A stretch of DNA of 64,000 nt from Tyto alba. Lineage: Eukaryota > Chordata > Aves > Strigiformes > Tytonidae. Positions within the stretch are counted from its first letter, which is position 1. Every line of letters begins with the position of its first letter. The translations under genes and the position numbers were made by a program. The notes under the pieces were generated by a model, which did no database searches, had not been told where the DNA came from, and saw nothing but the letters and a program-made list of their open reading frames with translations. Location of the stretch: NCBI RefSeq assembly GCF_018691265.1, contig NW_024881313.1:1946501-2010500 (forward strand), read 5' to 3'. Positions 50,571-62,608 of this stretch are shown here, piece by piece.

Positions 50571-53500
50571 GGGAGGTGCTTTAAACCTCAAGTGCATCTC
50601 GTCTTCCCAGGATCCTGCTCTGACAGGATTTATTTGGCCAGCAGCAATCATTTGTGTGTCATCCCACTTGCTGCTCACTAGAAGAAGCAGTGATGCTCTC
50701 GAATCATACATACCTGGAGGATTGTCTCGTAATCTCTCCTGGTGTCTGGAGTCCTGGTTCTGGTTTCGGCCCTGACAAAACCTCGTGATCTTTGGTAAAT
50801 AACTGGCCACGCTATGTTTGCAATCCGTAACGCCGTAACCCCGATTTTGAAAATGCCCATCAGTCACAACTTCATATGAAAGAAAAGGAAGCTGCAGCAC
50901 ACAATCCCGCTATAAATGTGGCCTTAAAATGCCCCTAGTTTATTTACCCAGCTATAAAATTAGTAATGTATATATGTTTCATAGAACACCGAAGGATTAA
51001 TTAATACTTTATATTTGTAAATCAGTCCTAGAACGGAAAACATCGTACAGCACAAGTGCAAAGAATTGCTGCTCTGAACTCAAACCCACATGCAAAGGTA
51101 CAACAAAGGTACTTCTTTTCAGTAACTGCACTTAGAATATATGTCTGTTTGTAACAGCCAGGCAATTAAAAACATTTTCAAAGATCAGGAGAAAAATTCC
51201 AAATATCATATACACCCTGTATTCCCAATTCTAATACATTAAATAAAAGACAGAAAGAGAGGAGGGGAGAGGGTGTGAGAGAGCGTGCATGCATGCAAAC
51301 TCACAGAAGGACTAAAGGCAAAAAATGAAGTGGAGAGAAATTGCAGAGTGAGTTTTTGAATGTTTACAATCAAAGATTAAATCAATACTTTTGTGGAGAG
51401 CCCTATTAGAAGGATTTAAAATCATTAACGCTTTTCATCATAGGTGGGCTTCCTTGATAAATGTAAGAAGTCTCAAGAATAATTAAAGGCATCTTAAAAA
51501 ATGATAGTTTTAGCTTCTGAGGATTCACTGTAATATAATAATACTGTATTCTTTTTAGTGTTACTTCTGCACTAGACATTTAATTACAGTCTTTGTGAGA
51601 CATGTTATCTGTATAGTAACCAGTGCATAAAAAGAATGATATATACTTTTACATACAAGCTCTTGCTTGCCAGCTTTTTTTTAAGATTATAGATTAAGAT
51701 CTCCAACCCAGAATGTTCATGTCTTCAATTAAAATAACTTAATTTTACACAATTTTTGGGAGGAATGGGGCATTTGTTGTCGTAGTATTTCTTCTGCAGT
51801 TGCACTTCGTTTTGACATAATACTCGAACTGTTGGTTAGCGGGTTGGTGTTTTTTTTTTCCATGCAAGGGTCCAAACTCAGTGTTTCTTCGCTTGTTCAA
51901 AGGATAGATTTTAGAATACCAAATAAAAAAAAGGCATATTTAAGTTGTAAATTAAGAAGTAAGACTAAAACCAAATATAATCTAAGTGTAGTTTGGTAGG
52001 TTTTTCACATGTACAGCTTAATGTTTAGAGGAAATTTGGAGCTTGCCTTTCCCATGTCAGAGACTGCATATTGTCTGAAACATGTTCTGGATAATGTAAA
52101 TTTATGGGATTTGTAACTTGGTCCACACATCACTGTCGAAAAGCGACTTACATTTGCAAGACAGATCAGGTGCATAAAATTAGAGGTCGTCTTTTGATAC
52201 ACCTGCAGATTTCTATACCTGTGCAGCTTGTGAAAAGTGCTCCTCCACAGGCTGAACTTCCCACAGTTCCCCGTGGTTTGCGCTGCGGTCACTGCAGGAC
52301 GCGGCACAACGGGAACCGCATCCAACCATTTCAGAGCAGAGCTTGTCGATCCATCATATGTATGTCCTCTTTCGAGTTTCGTTTTTCGCTTCTTAACCGG
52401 CAGTACTGTGCAGGAACGGCACAATGTTGGTGTTGAGCCCCTAGTTTCGTTATGCTTTTTAAGAAAATCTCACAGTAAAATCAATCAATCAAAATCAATC
52501 CCTGTCCCATTGACCGTATTTTATTGACTTCCTTTTCTTTCTTTTTTTTCTTCACTGGACTCGCTGAATACCATAATCCTTTTGGCCACTCCTGAAGAAT
52601 TTTTTTAGAAACTCTTTAAGATAAAGGATGTAATAATGTTATAATAACATTTTTTATATCTGAAACTTGTGGTTCCACTACTTTTTTTTATTTGGACCGT
52701 ATGTCCAACAAGAAACTGACTTCTGCGTTGCCACCTAAAATGACAGTTAGGATCCTTATAGTTGTAGTTATTATTTTCTAAGCATTCCAGAAGAATTTTA
52801 TAGAGACCATGCAAGAAAATTGAGCCAGTAGAATTTTTTTATGTGTGGCGTGGTGACAGATATGCCTCGAGAAGCGTTATACTGTCTGATAAATTGCATT
52901 TTCAAACCGTATTTCACATAGGTTCTGTCTCTTTAAAAATGCAGTCTCCTCTATTTGCCCTATTAATTGTTGATATGTTGCCATCCACGAGACAAAAATT
53001 AGAGCTGTAATTAAATAATCATGTGATGCTCCTTAGTGCCAGTGAGAGCAAACTCATTTTTCCAGGCCCTGATGGTCACTGATTATTGTATTACTACTGG
53101 CTTGCTTTATTTTTTTTTAATGGCTCTATATTGCTGGGTTACCTAACCACTGCCCTTCTTTTCAAAATTAAAGGAATTGGAGAACATTAAGTCACTTAAT
53201 TGGCCAGTGGTCTGCAGGGACACAAGGTAGTCATACCTTCTCTGCTTTTTGGTCACTCAATTGGCTCTACTGGGAGAACTACATCAGTGGTGTGGTTGCG
53301 TGCCATTTAATTTACACTGGTGTTTTGGCTGGGATGGATGCATATAGGGAATGCCAGGAGAATTACAAAAGGAGCAGGGTATTAAAATTCAGAAATGATT
53401 AAAATTGAAATAAAAGGATGCTGCTTCTTTGCCAGTACTCTGGCAGTCATAATGACACATAGAGATTAGTTTCCACCTTCATCTTTTCCTTCTTTCTCAT

Positions 53501-55629
53501 TTCCTCTTGTTTATTGTTGACACATTTTCCTTATGTCTCTGCTTCTCAGCGCTTTTTTTCACTGTTACATATTCCTACTTTTTCTCTTTCCTTAAGCATG
53601 GAGAAGCTTACTTAACCTTATTATAACAATAACAGAATAGGTTATTAATATTTAATATGCACATGATTAAAATTTCTCTCTTAAACATAGGTCAGCTCTA
53701 TTATTAACTGACATGTTATTTTTCATTAAAAAATTTTTATTCTGCCCTTACGGTTTCTCAAACACCCTTTACTTTGGTGGTGATTTAACACATAATGTTT
53801 AGAAAACTGTGTTAGGCTAGTGAAAAAAAAGAACTTACCAGTCATGGATAATCAATTATGCATGAATTCAGATATAACAGATGGAAACTGGTGAGTTAAA
53901 GTTTCTCTTTAGCTTCGTGATTTTTTTGTTTTGTTTTTGTGACACCTGTCTCTTATGTATAGATAAACATCTAACATAGCATACTGCTTTTCATGCATCT
54001 TTGTGTTTTTTGCTTTTTGGGTTTGGGTTTTTTTGTTTCTTTTTGGTTTTGTCAGTGTGGCATAAACTCATTTCCCCTGTTTATAACTTACTATTTTTAA
54101 TTTGTTTGTCTGCTAGCACTTCTATACTGCCATCCTTTCCAAGGGCTAAATTGCCCTGTGATGAAGCCAGCATTTAAACTTCTAATAAGTTACACGATGT
54201 CATTTAACCTTAAAATTGTGTCAGCACGGTATTTTAAATTGTATGAGTTCACTTCTGCCTTCAGCTGCTCATGGCCTATAGTGTTATGACATTAAAGCAA
54301 CAGGGTAGACTGCGGCTGTGCATATGTATTCATATATGCATATACGCGCATTCTTGTGATTGTGATACTTATATAGGCGTTCCCTCCAAAGGCATTAATT
54401 AAATTTCTTTCAATCATTTGACAATGAAGCAGATTGCTTTACTGCTTTTTAATAAAAAGTTCGGTATGGACTGGGCGTAATGATTTCTTTCGGTCATGGA
54501 AAGATTTTCACAGACCTAAACGAGGCAAAAAAGTTGATAACCCTTTGTGATATGTCCACAGCAACAACCAGTTGGTATTAGGTAAAAGAAGAGCTGATTG
54601 TGCTTTCTTTCTCTTTTTACACGAAAAAAATCTAAGAGAGCTTTAAGCATAGGCTTAGATGTAAGGTGACAGGTTTTTTGTGTAGTTCATGGCAGCGCAT
54701 TGAGGGATTCTTGTATCCGAAGGTGTCTCATATTTCAGAAACACGAGAGTAAGTTGATTTGGACATTACTTTTCTATGACTGCAGTAATTCAAAGCATTT
54801 TCCTTACCTGGCTCCACCCACCTTTGAAGCGGTACATTTTCAGACGTGGTGCAGAGAAATGTTCCATCTGTATACCTATAAAAGAAAAATTACTTAAGAG
54901 AATGCACCGCATCTTTTTCACGAGCGGAGTATTTCAAAATTTCTCATGAGCATCTTACCAACATTTGTGAAGAAACAAATCTAATACAGGAAGGAGTTTG
55001 TAGTATAACCTGCCAGAAAGAAATTACAAAGAAGTGATCCTAAGGAAATGAACACGGATGCTGTGAAAATAATTAGTTTCAAACGTTCTTTCTTCTGTCA
55101 CAGCCAAAGCTCTGCTAGGAAACTTCCTGTGCATGCCTCAGTTTCTTCTTACTCAGCTATTCTTATGTCAACATAAAATACAAACTTTTCCCCCAGATTT
55201 TGGATTTAATGCATGAACTAATTTTTACACACTTACTTAAGCATCCCCTTCTACTACTTGCATGAGTATAAATGACCTATCAGAAATATTAACCTCATTC
55301 TGTTCTAGTGGGTTCCCAACTGCTGCTCTCCATCTCGGTTTGTTTCCATCGTAGCCATCTAGCGGGAAATCTAGAAGTGAAGTTGTTTTAGCAAAGAAAT
55401 ACAAATACTCAAATACATTTCGGTTAATTTTCCTTTTTTATTTTGCCTTTTTTCTAAATCAGGAGGAGCATTTTGAACATTTGCAAGGTACTTGGGAGTA
55501 GCATTTTGAAGTGACTTATTTCTGCCTTACGTTGTTTGCATTTAAATTAACTGTACTCTGACACATGTATAAATGACCTTTATCTTAGTGACACTGCATA
55601 TGCTAAACCTTTTTTATGTTAGGCCTGAG
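50571..55629. other. AT-rich non-coding stretch, one enhancer-like segment
   Basis: No gene recognised. Between about 52.88 and 53.27 kb the sequence is low in simple repeats and contains several homeodomain-type ATTA/TAAT cores. Frames near 52.0-52.5 kb (up to 139 codons, minus) have no known motif. Confidence 0.5.
52880..53270. promoter_or_regulatory. Possible enhancer with clustered homeodomain-type cores
   Basis: The segment contains TATTAATTG (52961), GTAATTAAATAATCATG (about 53007) and two near-identical 14-mers, GTCACTTAATTGGC at 53191-53204 and GTCACTCAATTGGC at 53252-53265. Paired near-identical motifs in repeat-free DNA are typical of vertebrate conserved enhancers, but short AT motifs also occur by chance. 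Conservation cannot be judged here. Confidence 0.25.
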
Positions 55630-55702
55630 TATTAACAGCTACCTTGTTCCCTAAAAGAACTGTGATTATTAACAGCTAATCGTTCCTGAAAAGAACTGCG
55701 AA
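55630..55702. repeat. Divergent tandem duplication, about 37 bp x 2
   Basis: Copy 1 (55630-55666) and copy 2 (55667-55702) both begin TATTAACAGCTA, carry a GTTCC-type middle and end in AAAAGAACTG. They differ at several positions and by about one base in length, so the duplication is not recent. Confidence 0.8.
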
Positions 55703-55725
55703 AAACTCATTTGTTTAGTCTTTGT

Positions 55726-55800
55726 TATTGTGGAATCATCTGAGTTTGAGATTGGAAGGAGCCCTAGAAGAAAAAGCCAATTCGGCCAAAACCACCAGCT
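55726..55800 (-). mobile_element. CR1 LINE 3'-end fragment (short, diverged)
   Basis: The plus strand reads GAATCATCTGAGTTTGAGAT then TGGAAGGAGCCCTAGAAG. This follows the reverse complement of the avian CR1 3' end as I remember it, in which a GAATCAT terminal repeat is followed by a GTTGGAA(A)GGACCT-type stretch. The element would therefore lie on the minus strand, with its 3' end at the left. Only the terminal 75 bp or so are recognisable, which is typical of the 5'-truncated CR1 copies in birds and reptiles. There is no open reading frame. The match is by eye, and both borders are approximate. Confidence 0.6.
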
Positions 55801-56168
55801 TTCAATTTGTTTTACACCAAAACCACACATTTTGCATGTATTTTATGTACAACGAATATTGACTCCTGTCAAGTTTGGCCGTAAGTAGATGCACAGTTTT
55901 ACTTAAAAGGTTTTGAACCTTAGAAAAAGTGTAGCAGAACCTGGGCAGAGTTCTGAGCTAACAGTGAAACTGGAAACAGGACATTTCATGTGGTTTTGGG
56001 TTTCATAATGAAAGTTTGACATAGTTCAAGTCATCAATCAGTTCTAACCATTTCCTTAGACCTAAAACTCTTCCATGTTTTCAATTTTTATCAGTAGATT
56101 TTATTCATACTATCAGGTCAACAAAAAAGATGATTGTCCTGTTGATTAAGCATTCCTATGTAACAAGT

Positions 56169-56252
56169 CACTGCGGTTTGAGCTCGACAGCGTGAGCGTC
56201 TAAACGCTAGCTAATAATGCTTAAATAATCCTCCGTAGTGCTAACCGCAGTG
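56169..56252. promoter_or_regulatory. Inverted pair of RUNX-type motifs around a mini-hairpin
   Basis: CACTGCGGTT (56169-56178) and its exact reverse complement AACCGCAGTG (56243-56252) lie 64 bp apart. Each contains TGCGGTT, which fits the RUNX consensus TGYGGTY. Between them AGCGT (56195-56199) and ACGCT (56204-56208) form a smaller inverted repeat, followed by an AGCTAATAATGC segment with homeodomain-like core. CpG-containing 10-mers repeated exactly in an AT-rich region are unlikely by chance, which suggests a regulatory element. Binding is not shown. Confidence 0.35.
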
Positions 56253-58061
56253 GTTCAGACTGTTTTCTGCCATAATGTGCAGCTTTGCTGGGGCTGCATG
56301 AAATTCATCCTCACCCAGAATTGTTGGGTCAAACTTCTGTATTCCTAAAAGTATCCCTTTTTTTTTTTTTGACTGGGAAAGAAATGCAGTGGTTGGACGT
56401 GATAGAAAAGAAGTCAGGGAAGGGAAGAGAAGCGGAACCAGTCAGCAACATTGCAAACCACTTCGGAGATATCTTGGCTTAACTTTGCTTTCAACAAGTA
56501 AAAATAGCTGAAACTACAGATTTATATGTCCAGGGATCATGGTTTACATACTGTTAAATTAATAGAGCTTCTATTCAGACACATCCCTAAAATAACCGCT
56601 TATAAACTGACTCTTTTTTTAGGTAACAATTATATGCCCATCTCATGCCTTAATAGGAACCATTCTTTTTTCATCTCCCCATGTCCCAATTAAACAGCTT
56701 CACATGATAGGCCTAAAAATTATACCTCTGGGGAGAAAGCTGTGAAACTAGTGACCGGCTAAACATACACTTATGACATAGGTAACTTGGTTGATCCTAA
56801 GATGCCAGCTTTCCTCCTTTCTTCCAGCTGCCTAATTGCATTAAATATTATTATATAAAGGTCTATTGCTTTTTTTTTTTTTTTTTTTAATTTGTTCTTT
56901 TTTGTGGAGGTGGTTGGCTGTAGCTACCACATGGAAATTACGAGCATGACTCATCCAGGATCTAGTCTAACGCTATGGATGGAAGAGGACATGGTCCACG
57001 AAATGCCTTTTTTTTTTAAGTTGAAGCTTTTTGTTTGAAGTAGTTCTGAAATCCATAGTCATAAAAACCATTATCTGATATTAAATAGCGTACAGATAGT
57101 GTTTGTGAAAGTTGCAATGCTGACACACTTAGGAAGTGGACTCAGCTTGTCCACATAGCAGGCAGAGACTGTGCAACTACAGAGTAAGATTTATGTGATT
57201 AATGCATTAATATTCATTGCTGTGACTTTTTATGGGAAAGTGGACACTTGTCTATCACAATTTCAACCAGCTAGGATTTCTCGTGGCAACCAGAGGTGAA
57301 AGACTCTCTACTCTCAATAGCGGTCATATTCGCCCTTCATTTCATCATGCCAAACAGTTTTGGTGGGTTTTACTCCGTAATTTTCTCCTGGCATTTTGCC
57401 TCTCTGTGACTTATTTGCCACTGAGGGGTAAACTGAAATGACAGTTGGGGCCACATCAGCAAATGTATGTATTCACTTCATTTGTACAAGCATCTTAGTT
57501 GAAATAGACATACAGCTATGAAAGGGACTTACGCAAAATGGTGCAGTAGTTTGACTAAAAGTAACTTGTTTTATCCAAAACCGCGTTTTGCATATTCTTA
57601 TCCAACTCTGTTTTTAAAAAAAGATTCCGTGATTGAAACACACTTCAGAAAATGTTTGCAGGAGTAAACGAGCCTCGTCACAGCGGCAATCAATAGGGAG
57701 ATGTCTGTTTGTATATGATTTTACATATCTGCAAGCTAGCTGAGACGTTCCAACTACAAAATGCTGCACCATGGGACGCTGTGTAGATATCTGATACTTT
57801 CCAAGGGATTTGGGGTCCGTAAACTAATGAATGCACTACATGTAGCCATATATGTAGATTCTTCACCTCTGACAAATATGGTAAGGATAATTTACTTCAC
57901 TTAATAAGCAATTAAGTGCAGTTCAATACAGCTGACTATCGTAAGTTAAATATTCATTTTACGTAACTGTTTCAGGACATCGTGTGTGAGAGAACACAAA
58001 CGAGCAGAAATTGCTCATGCAAAATGTGAGAGGGGACGACAGCTTGTGTGCGATGCCTTTC

Positions 58062-58089
58062 AGTGCTATGAATTTCATTTCATAGCACT
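58062..58089. repeat. Perfect 11-bp hairpin, 6-nt loop
   Basis: AGTGCTATGAA (58062-58072) and TTCATAGCACT (58079-58089) are exact reverse complements around TTTCAT. The stem is too short for a microRNA precursor and lacks a following T run, so a terminator or miRNA reading is not supported. Confidence 0.8.
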
Positions 58090-58379
58090 TTTGCTTTTTG
58101 ACAGGCATCCTATCCAGGCTGGGGCAGGTTGCAGTCAAAAAAAAATCTAGGTTGGTATGTAACTTTTGAGTTCAGCGTGGGGGATGTCGCAGAATGCTGT
58201 GATTCACATCGGTGCGCATCGGATTCTTGGGTCATATGTAAATCGAGGTTGCCGCAGTTAGGTTGGTTGAAGTGTTTGAGCGGTGTCAGGCAACTATTGT
58301 TGTTCAGGGCAAAACAGAGGGGGAAGCCAGTCTGAGGAGACTGAAAAACAACTTCAATCGGAGGTGCAAAACTTGTAGG

Positions 58380-58720
58380 GCGGCAGGACTGGGTCAGCAG
58401 TGACCCTGCCCAGGCTTGCACGGAGAGAGGTGACAGTGGGGTGCACCCTTCCCCTTAACCCACGCCCCTGCCTAACCCATGCGGCGATGAGGCATGAGCC
58501 CAGCAGGGAGCCATCTGCCCTGTGGCCATCGATGCTGAGCTTCAGAAAGCCACGGATTGGGGTTTTCGTTGCCTCGCTGCCCAGCAGTTAGCGTTGGGTG
58601 TGCACGCATCACGCCTTGCAGCGGGGGAAAGGCATTCGAGTCCGCACCCAAGCGCGTTTCCCGGCAGTCCCGCTGCCGCCGCACAGCTCTGCATCACCTC
58701 CAGCCCGGGCTGGCGCTGAT
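58380..58720. other. Moderately GC-rich patch
   Basis: CpG and G+C rise over about 340 bp. Overlapping 60-108-codon frames on both strands have no recognisable domain. It could be a weak CpG island or an old repeat. Confidence 0.3.
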
Positions 58721-60293
58721 GAATTACCCAAATGGCCGCAGAGTTGTCAGAAGTACGTATGTATAAAACCCAATCAGCCTGATCTCCCCAAAGAAATCTG
58801 ATAAAAAAGAACACACAGCCATGCTGGTTTTGCTCTGCTGCCAGGTCATTTCTGTTTGCGTTGCACAAGAGCCAAGCCTCAAGATTTGGGCCCGTATTTC
58901 CTAATTTATTTTGAGCAAGAAAAGATTGGAATAGAGACCTGAAGAGGCACAGAGGCAGCAGGCCACACTGGAGAATTTTTGTTTTGTTTTGCAGCTACTG
59001 AGACTGCCGCTCAAGAGTTAATCTGCTGTGGGGTTGAAAAAATGCAGTCCAACTTTTTAAAGTATTTGTCTTATTTCAACACAACCTAGTGGCAAATCCA
59101 TTTATATATCATAAACACACTGCAACAACTTTATTAAGGATTAATAAGCTTTATTAAGCATATATTTGTCTGCTGTATGTTGACTAGAAGCTATGAAAAA
59201 TGTGATGTTACTATTGCCGCATGTTTAAATGATTGCCTGCATATGTATCCATGACAATATCTATTCATCTTCTGTTCTTTATATATGTTTTTATTATAAG
59301 TATCTTTATTCTAGTGGAACATTTTAATATCAAAGTTGACACAGCGAAGTGCAAATTGGAATAGGTCAAATGAAAATCAGATATCTGTATCTTGAATTTA
59401 TTCCAAGTAGTTTGGTATTGATAAGAGATATCTGATTGTTGTCTATATGTCAAGACGTAGCAGCCTTCAGTAATTTGTGCTTCCTCGTCAAAGCAAGGGT
59501 TCCATGCTCAGCCTTCCGAGTCTGTCGTAAATACTTTACCAGGCATAAGTGATGCACGGGAATTAGATTAATCCATGTTATGGAGAGTTTATAAGGTTTA
59601 GTACATATATGCAGTTTCAAGAAGAGAGTTATTTTCCATAATCATTTATCTCAAGCATAGGAAGCATATGCATGATTATATAATTAACAGAATATTTGTT
59701 TGTCAATGTTTGGTTAGTGTGCATAATAATATCATTATTAGGCCTTCTGTGCTCCTGTATTATCAGATTGTTATCTCCCCGCTCCTTTAATTCACTGTCT
59801 CTGCTTTTTAGATTAATCACTTTGTTTTAATCTGAACATTTTAAGGTTTTTTTTGACCACGAAGAGAATGGTTTGTGAAAGTTTAGAGCAGATTTTAAGC
59901 TGTGGTTGTTGTCTGGGTTTTTTTCCTTGTTGTTACTGTTATATCTGGTAATCATTTTTGTAAGGTGGTGTTTTAGTCCCAAATCTTGTTCCAAATTGTA
60001 TTTGTAAATATCTGCTCTATTCTAATCAGCTCTGCAGCTCTCAAATTATCTTCAATGGCCTTCCCCTCCATCATACTGCAAGCAGCATGCTGCCAGCTGA
60101 AACTCTCTCATCCTTCATGATTTTCTTCTTTAGTGGTCAGTCTTGCTCACTGCTCAAGTTTACTGTATCAAGTTTACTGAAAAGCATGAAAGGTGATACA
60201 ATGTTGGTATTTTCCACTGTGCCCCAAAAGTTTGAATTCAACTCGCTAACACTGGTTTTCCTCCAAGTATTCAAACATACTGGGAAATAATTC

Positions 60294-60300
<7 letters not shown>

Positions 60301-60327
<27 letters not shown>
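60301..60327. repeat. Poly(T) tract, 27 nt
   Basis: An uninterrupted T homopolymer. A second T run of about 20 nt lies at 60503-60522, after GTTTGGGTTTTTTG-type sequence. Confidence 0.95.
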
Positions 60328-60329
<2 letters not shown>

Positions 60330-61007
60330 GGACTGACTAATACTCAAATCTATCTTGCTGGAAAAAGAGAGGTTTCTAAACAAACAACCCTCTAGACAGT
60401 TATCCCTTGATCATATGTTATGGAAGATGTCATCTACATTTTCCCTTGTTTTTCTTTGTAAAACAGGTTTCTTGGTTTGGGTTTTTTGTTTTTTGGGGTT
60501 TGTTTTTTTTTTTTTTTTTTTTGGCTTTTCAGCACTCTCAGTAACAATCTTAGTAACCTTTTTCAGGACATGCAACATATGTACAACTTTTCATATTTCC
60601 TCTGTGTGCCACCTCCACTTGCTTCGCTCTGAATAATAGTATTATGTAACAGTGTATTCATTTTCGAGCATCGCATTTCTTTGCTTTTGAGATTATAATC
60701 TATTTTGTGCATTGCTGAGTATGATAAATATTTCATGTATTTCACCCTATTACCATTTTCTTTTTCCTGCATGCCCTGTATGCTGTTTGTGCTTATTTCG
60801 GTAAACGTCAGCTTCTTTACCTAGTCTCAATGCATTCCTCTTCTTTGATACTAAGGAATATATGCGTAGTGATAATTTTGCTCTTCATAGATTTATTGAT
60901 TCGCCTTTTCTTTGTTCAGAGGCCGTGCTATTTTGTGTATTACAGAGCTGGTATTGGCCTCCCCACTTTTGCTGCTGCTTCAAGTCTGTATGTGCAGTTC
61001 AGTATGG

Positions 61008-61023
61008 GGGGGGGGTGGGGGGG
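61008..61023 (+). repeat. G-run cluster
   Basis: Two G runs separated by a single T, the first signal of the homopolymer-rich zone that continues to 63.8 kb. Confidence 0.8.
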
Positions 61024-61245
61024 TGGTGCGTGTGGTGCTTTTTTATTAAAGTTACTACCCTAAATATTTTGGCTATATATCTGCCTGCAGAGTAATTCAC
61101 GTTTCCTTTAGCTGATGATGCAACTTGCCTTTTAGATATTGCATATTCCAACACTATGCGTTTTATCAATAAAGAAGTTTAATTTTTCTCTTATCTCGTA
61201 GCTTGTACAAACTTGTTGCTTTCAAGTTTGTCTAGTTGGGCTACT

Positions 61246-61274
61246 TCCCCCCCCACCCCCCCCCCCCACCCCCA
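61246..61274. repeat. C-run cluster
   Basis: C runs separated by single A bases, giving CCCCACCCC-type sequence. The minus strand is a G-quadruplex candidate. Confidence 0.85.
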
Positions 61275-61359
61275 AGTGCATGACGGGAAAAAGTTATGCC
61301 TGTCTCGCAATTATTTATTTTGTGGCTACGTTACCACCTTTCAGCTTTCCGCCGTTCCC

Positions 61360-61382
61360 GGGGGGGGGGGGGGGGGGGGGGG
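61360..61382 (+). repeat. Poly(G) run, 23 nt
   Basis: An uninterrupted G homopolymer at the left edge of the CpG island. Confidence 0.95.
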
Positions 61383-61743
61383 TGTCTCTGGGTCCCGCTT
61401 TTCAGGGACACCTTTGCGACGCCCCGCACGGCCGTGGGGCCGCAGCCCCCCTCCCGCCGTTACCCACCCGCGGCAGCTCATTCCCCGCAGCGCGGGCGCA
61501 CGCTCCCCCCCCCCCACCCCCTGCGAGGGAGACCTGCCCCCCCATCACGGGCACCGCTTCGCCCCAACCTTCGCCGGTTTTTAAAAGCGGTGCTTTTCTT
61601 TCATCTCTGTTGATACCGCGGGAGGGGGAAGAAGAAAAACTTACCTCCCCCCCCCCCGCCCCCAACGTGGCCTGCCGGCTCCCGTGGGGGGGGGCGCGCC
61701 CCCACCTGCGGGGGTGCGTGGGGCCGAGCGCCCCGGCCGCACG

Positions 61744-61762
61744 CCCCCCCCCCCCCCCCCCC
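61744..61762. repeat. Poly(C) run, 19 nt
   Basis: An uninterrupted C homopolymer, a G-quadruplex candidate on the minus strand. Confidence 0.95.
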
Positions 61763-61813
61763 TTTCCCTTCCTCCCCCGCGGCGCGGAAAGCCCGCACGG
61801 CAGCGCGCTGCTC

Positions 61814-61837
61814 CCGCCGCCGCCGCCGCCGCCGCCG
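61814..61837. repeat. (CCG)n trinucleotide repeat, eight units
   Basis: CCG units read as GCC or CGG repeats in other frames and on the other strand. They lie in the CpG island and might be part of a transcript leader. Confidence 0.93.
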
Positions 61838-61944
61838 TGCACCTGCCCGCCGCGGCCCGGCCGGCGCAGCCTCCGCGGGGAGGGGCGGGGGCTGCGCTGG
61901 CGCGGCGCGCTCGGCAGGATATTGTTCAGCCTTCACCCCCCGCC

Positions 61945-61996
61945 CCTCCTCCTCCTCCTCCTCCTCCTCTTCTTCCTCCTCCTCCTCCTCCTCCTC
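61945..61996. repeat. (CCT)n polypyrimidine tract, about 52 bp
   Basis: Perfect and slightly interrupted CCT/CTT units. A homopyrimidine mirror repeat of this length is a triplex (H-DNA) candidate. Confidence 0.93.
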
Positions 61997-62372
61997 GCCC
62001 CCCCCCCCGCCTCAATTCTCCACCCCACGCTCCCGCCGGCTCGCCGCAGCCCCCCCCCCCCTCTCATATACGCCCTGGGCGTGCAGGGGCGCGCAAGCTG
62101 CGCGGCGCGGCGCGGGCATTGTGCGCGGCGCGGGCAGGGCCGCCTCACCCGCACCCGGCTGGCTGCAAATTCGTGCGCGCCCGGAAGCCGCACGCCCTCT
62201 TCCCCACCCCCCCCCCCCCCGCTCACCTACGGCGGCGGCCGCCCCCCCCCCCCCCGGCCCGACCCGGCGCCCCCTCCCCGCTGCCGTCCCCCCTTTTGCC
62301 CCCTCTCTTCTCCCGACCCCCTCCCGCCGGCCTCCCCTCCCCCCCCACGCCTCTCTCTCTCCTTCACCACCA

Positions 62373-62410
62373 CCTCCTCCTCCTCCTCCTCCTCCTCCTC
62401 CTCCTCCTCC
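62373..62410. repeat. (CCT)n polypyrimidine tract, about 38 bp
   Basis: A second CCT array 400 bp after the first, followed by GCCGCC and CTCTCTCTC. Together they make the plus strand pyrimidine-rich up to the 50-nt A run. Confidence 0.93.
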
Positions 62411-62523
62411 GCCGCCACTTTCTCTCTCTCCCTCCCAGGACGCGTCGGATGATCCGGGGCCGCCGGGGAAGGGGCTCCGGGCAGCAGCAGGGAGGCTGCG
62501 TCCTCCTCCCGCCGTCTCGGGCT

Positions 62524-62527
<4 letters not shown>

Positions 62528-62577
<50 letters not shown>
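62528..62577. repeat. Poly(A) run, about 50 nt
   Basis: The longest homopolymer in the window, directly after GCTGTTT and before GCCGGTGGCC. It marks an abrupt change from C-rich to purine-rich plus strand. A genomic A run of this length inside a CpG island is unusual. Its exact length should be regarded as uncertain. Confidence 0.9.
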
Positions 62578-62578
<1 letters not shown>

Positions 62579-62608
62579 CCGGTGGCCTCGGTGTTATTTT
62601 GTATTAAA

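Larger units (their letters stand above)
55801..61339. other. AT-rich non-coding stretch with small GC patch
   Basis: No gene recognised. The stretch holds an inverted RUNX-motif pair (56169-56252), a short perfect hairpin (58062-58089), a GC-richer patch at 58.38-58.72 kb and T/G homopolymers from 60.3 kb onward that lead into the CpG island. Confidence 0.5.

Noticed and set aside
58062..58089. Hairpin as a microRNA precursor
   Set aside because: Eleven base pairs is far short of a pre-miRNA stem and the flanks do not extend it.
61280..62452. 390-codon open frame on the plus strand, with overlapping 281- and 167-codon frames
   Set aside because: Low-complexity proline, leucine, serine and arginine translation of C runs and CCT arrays in a CpG island.
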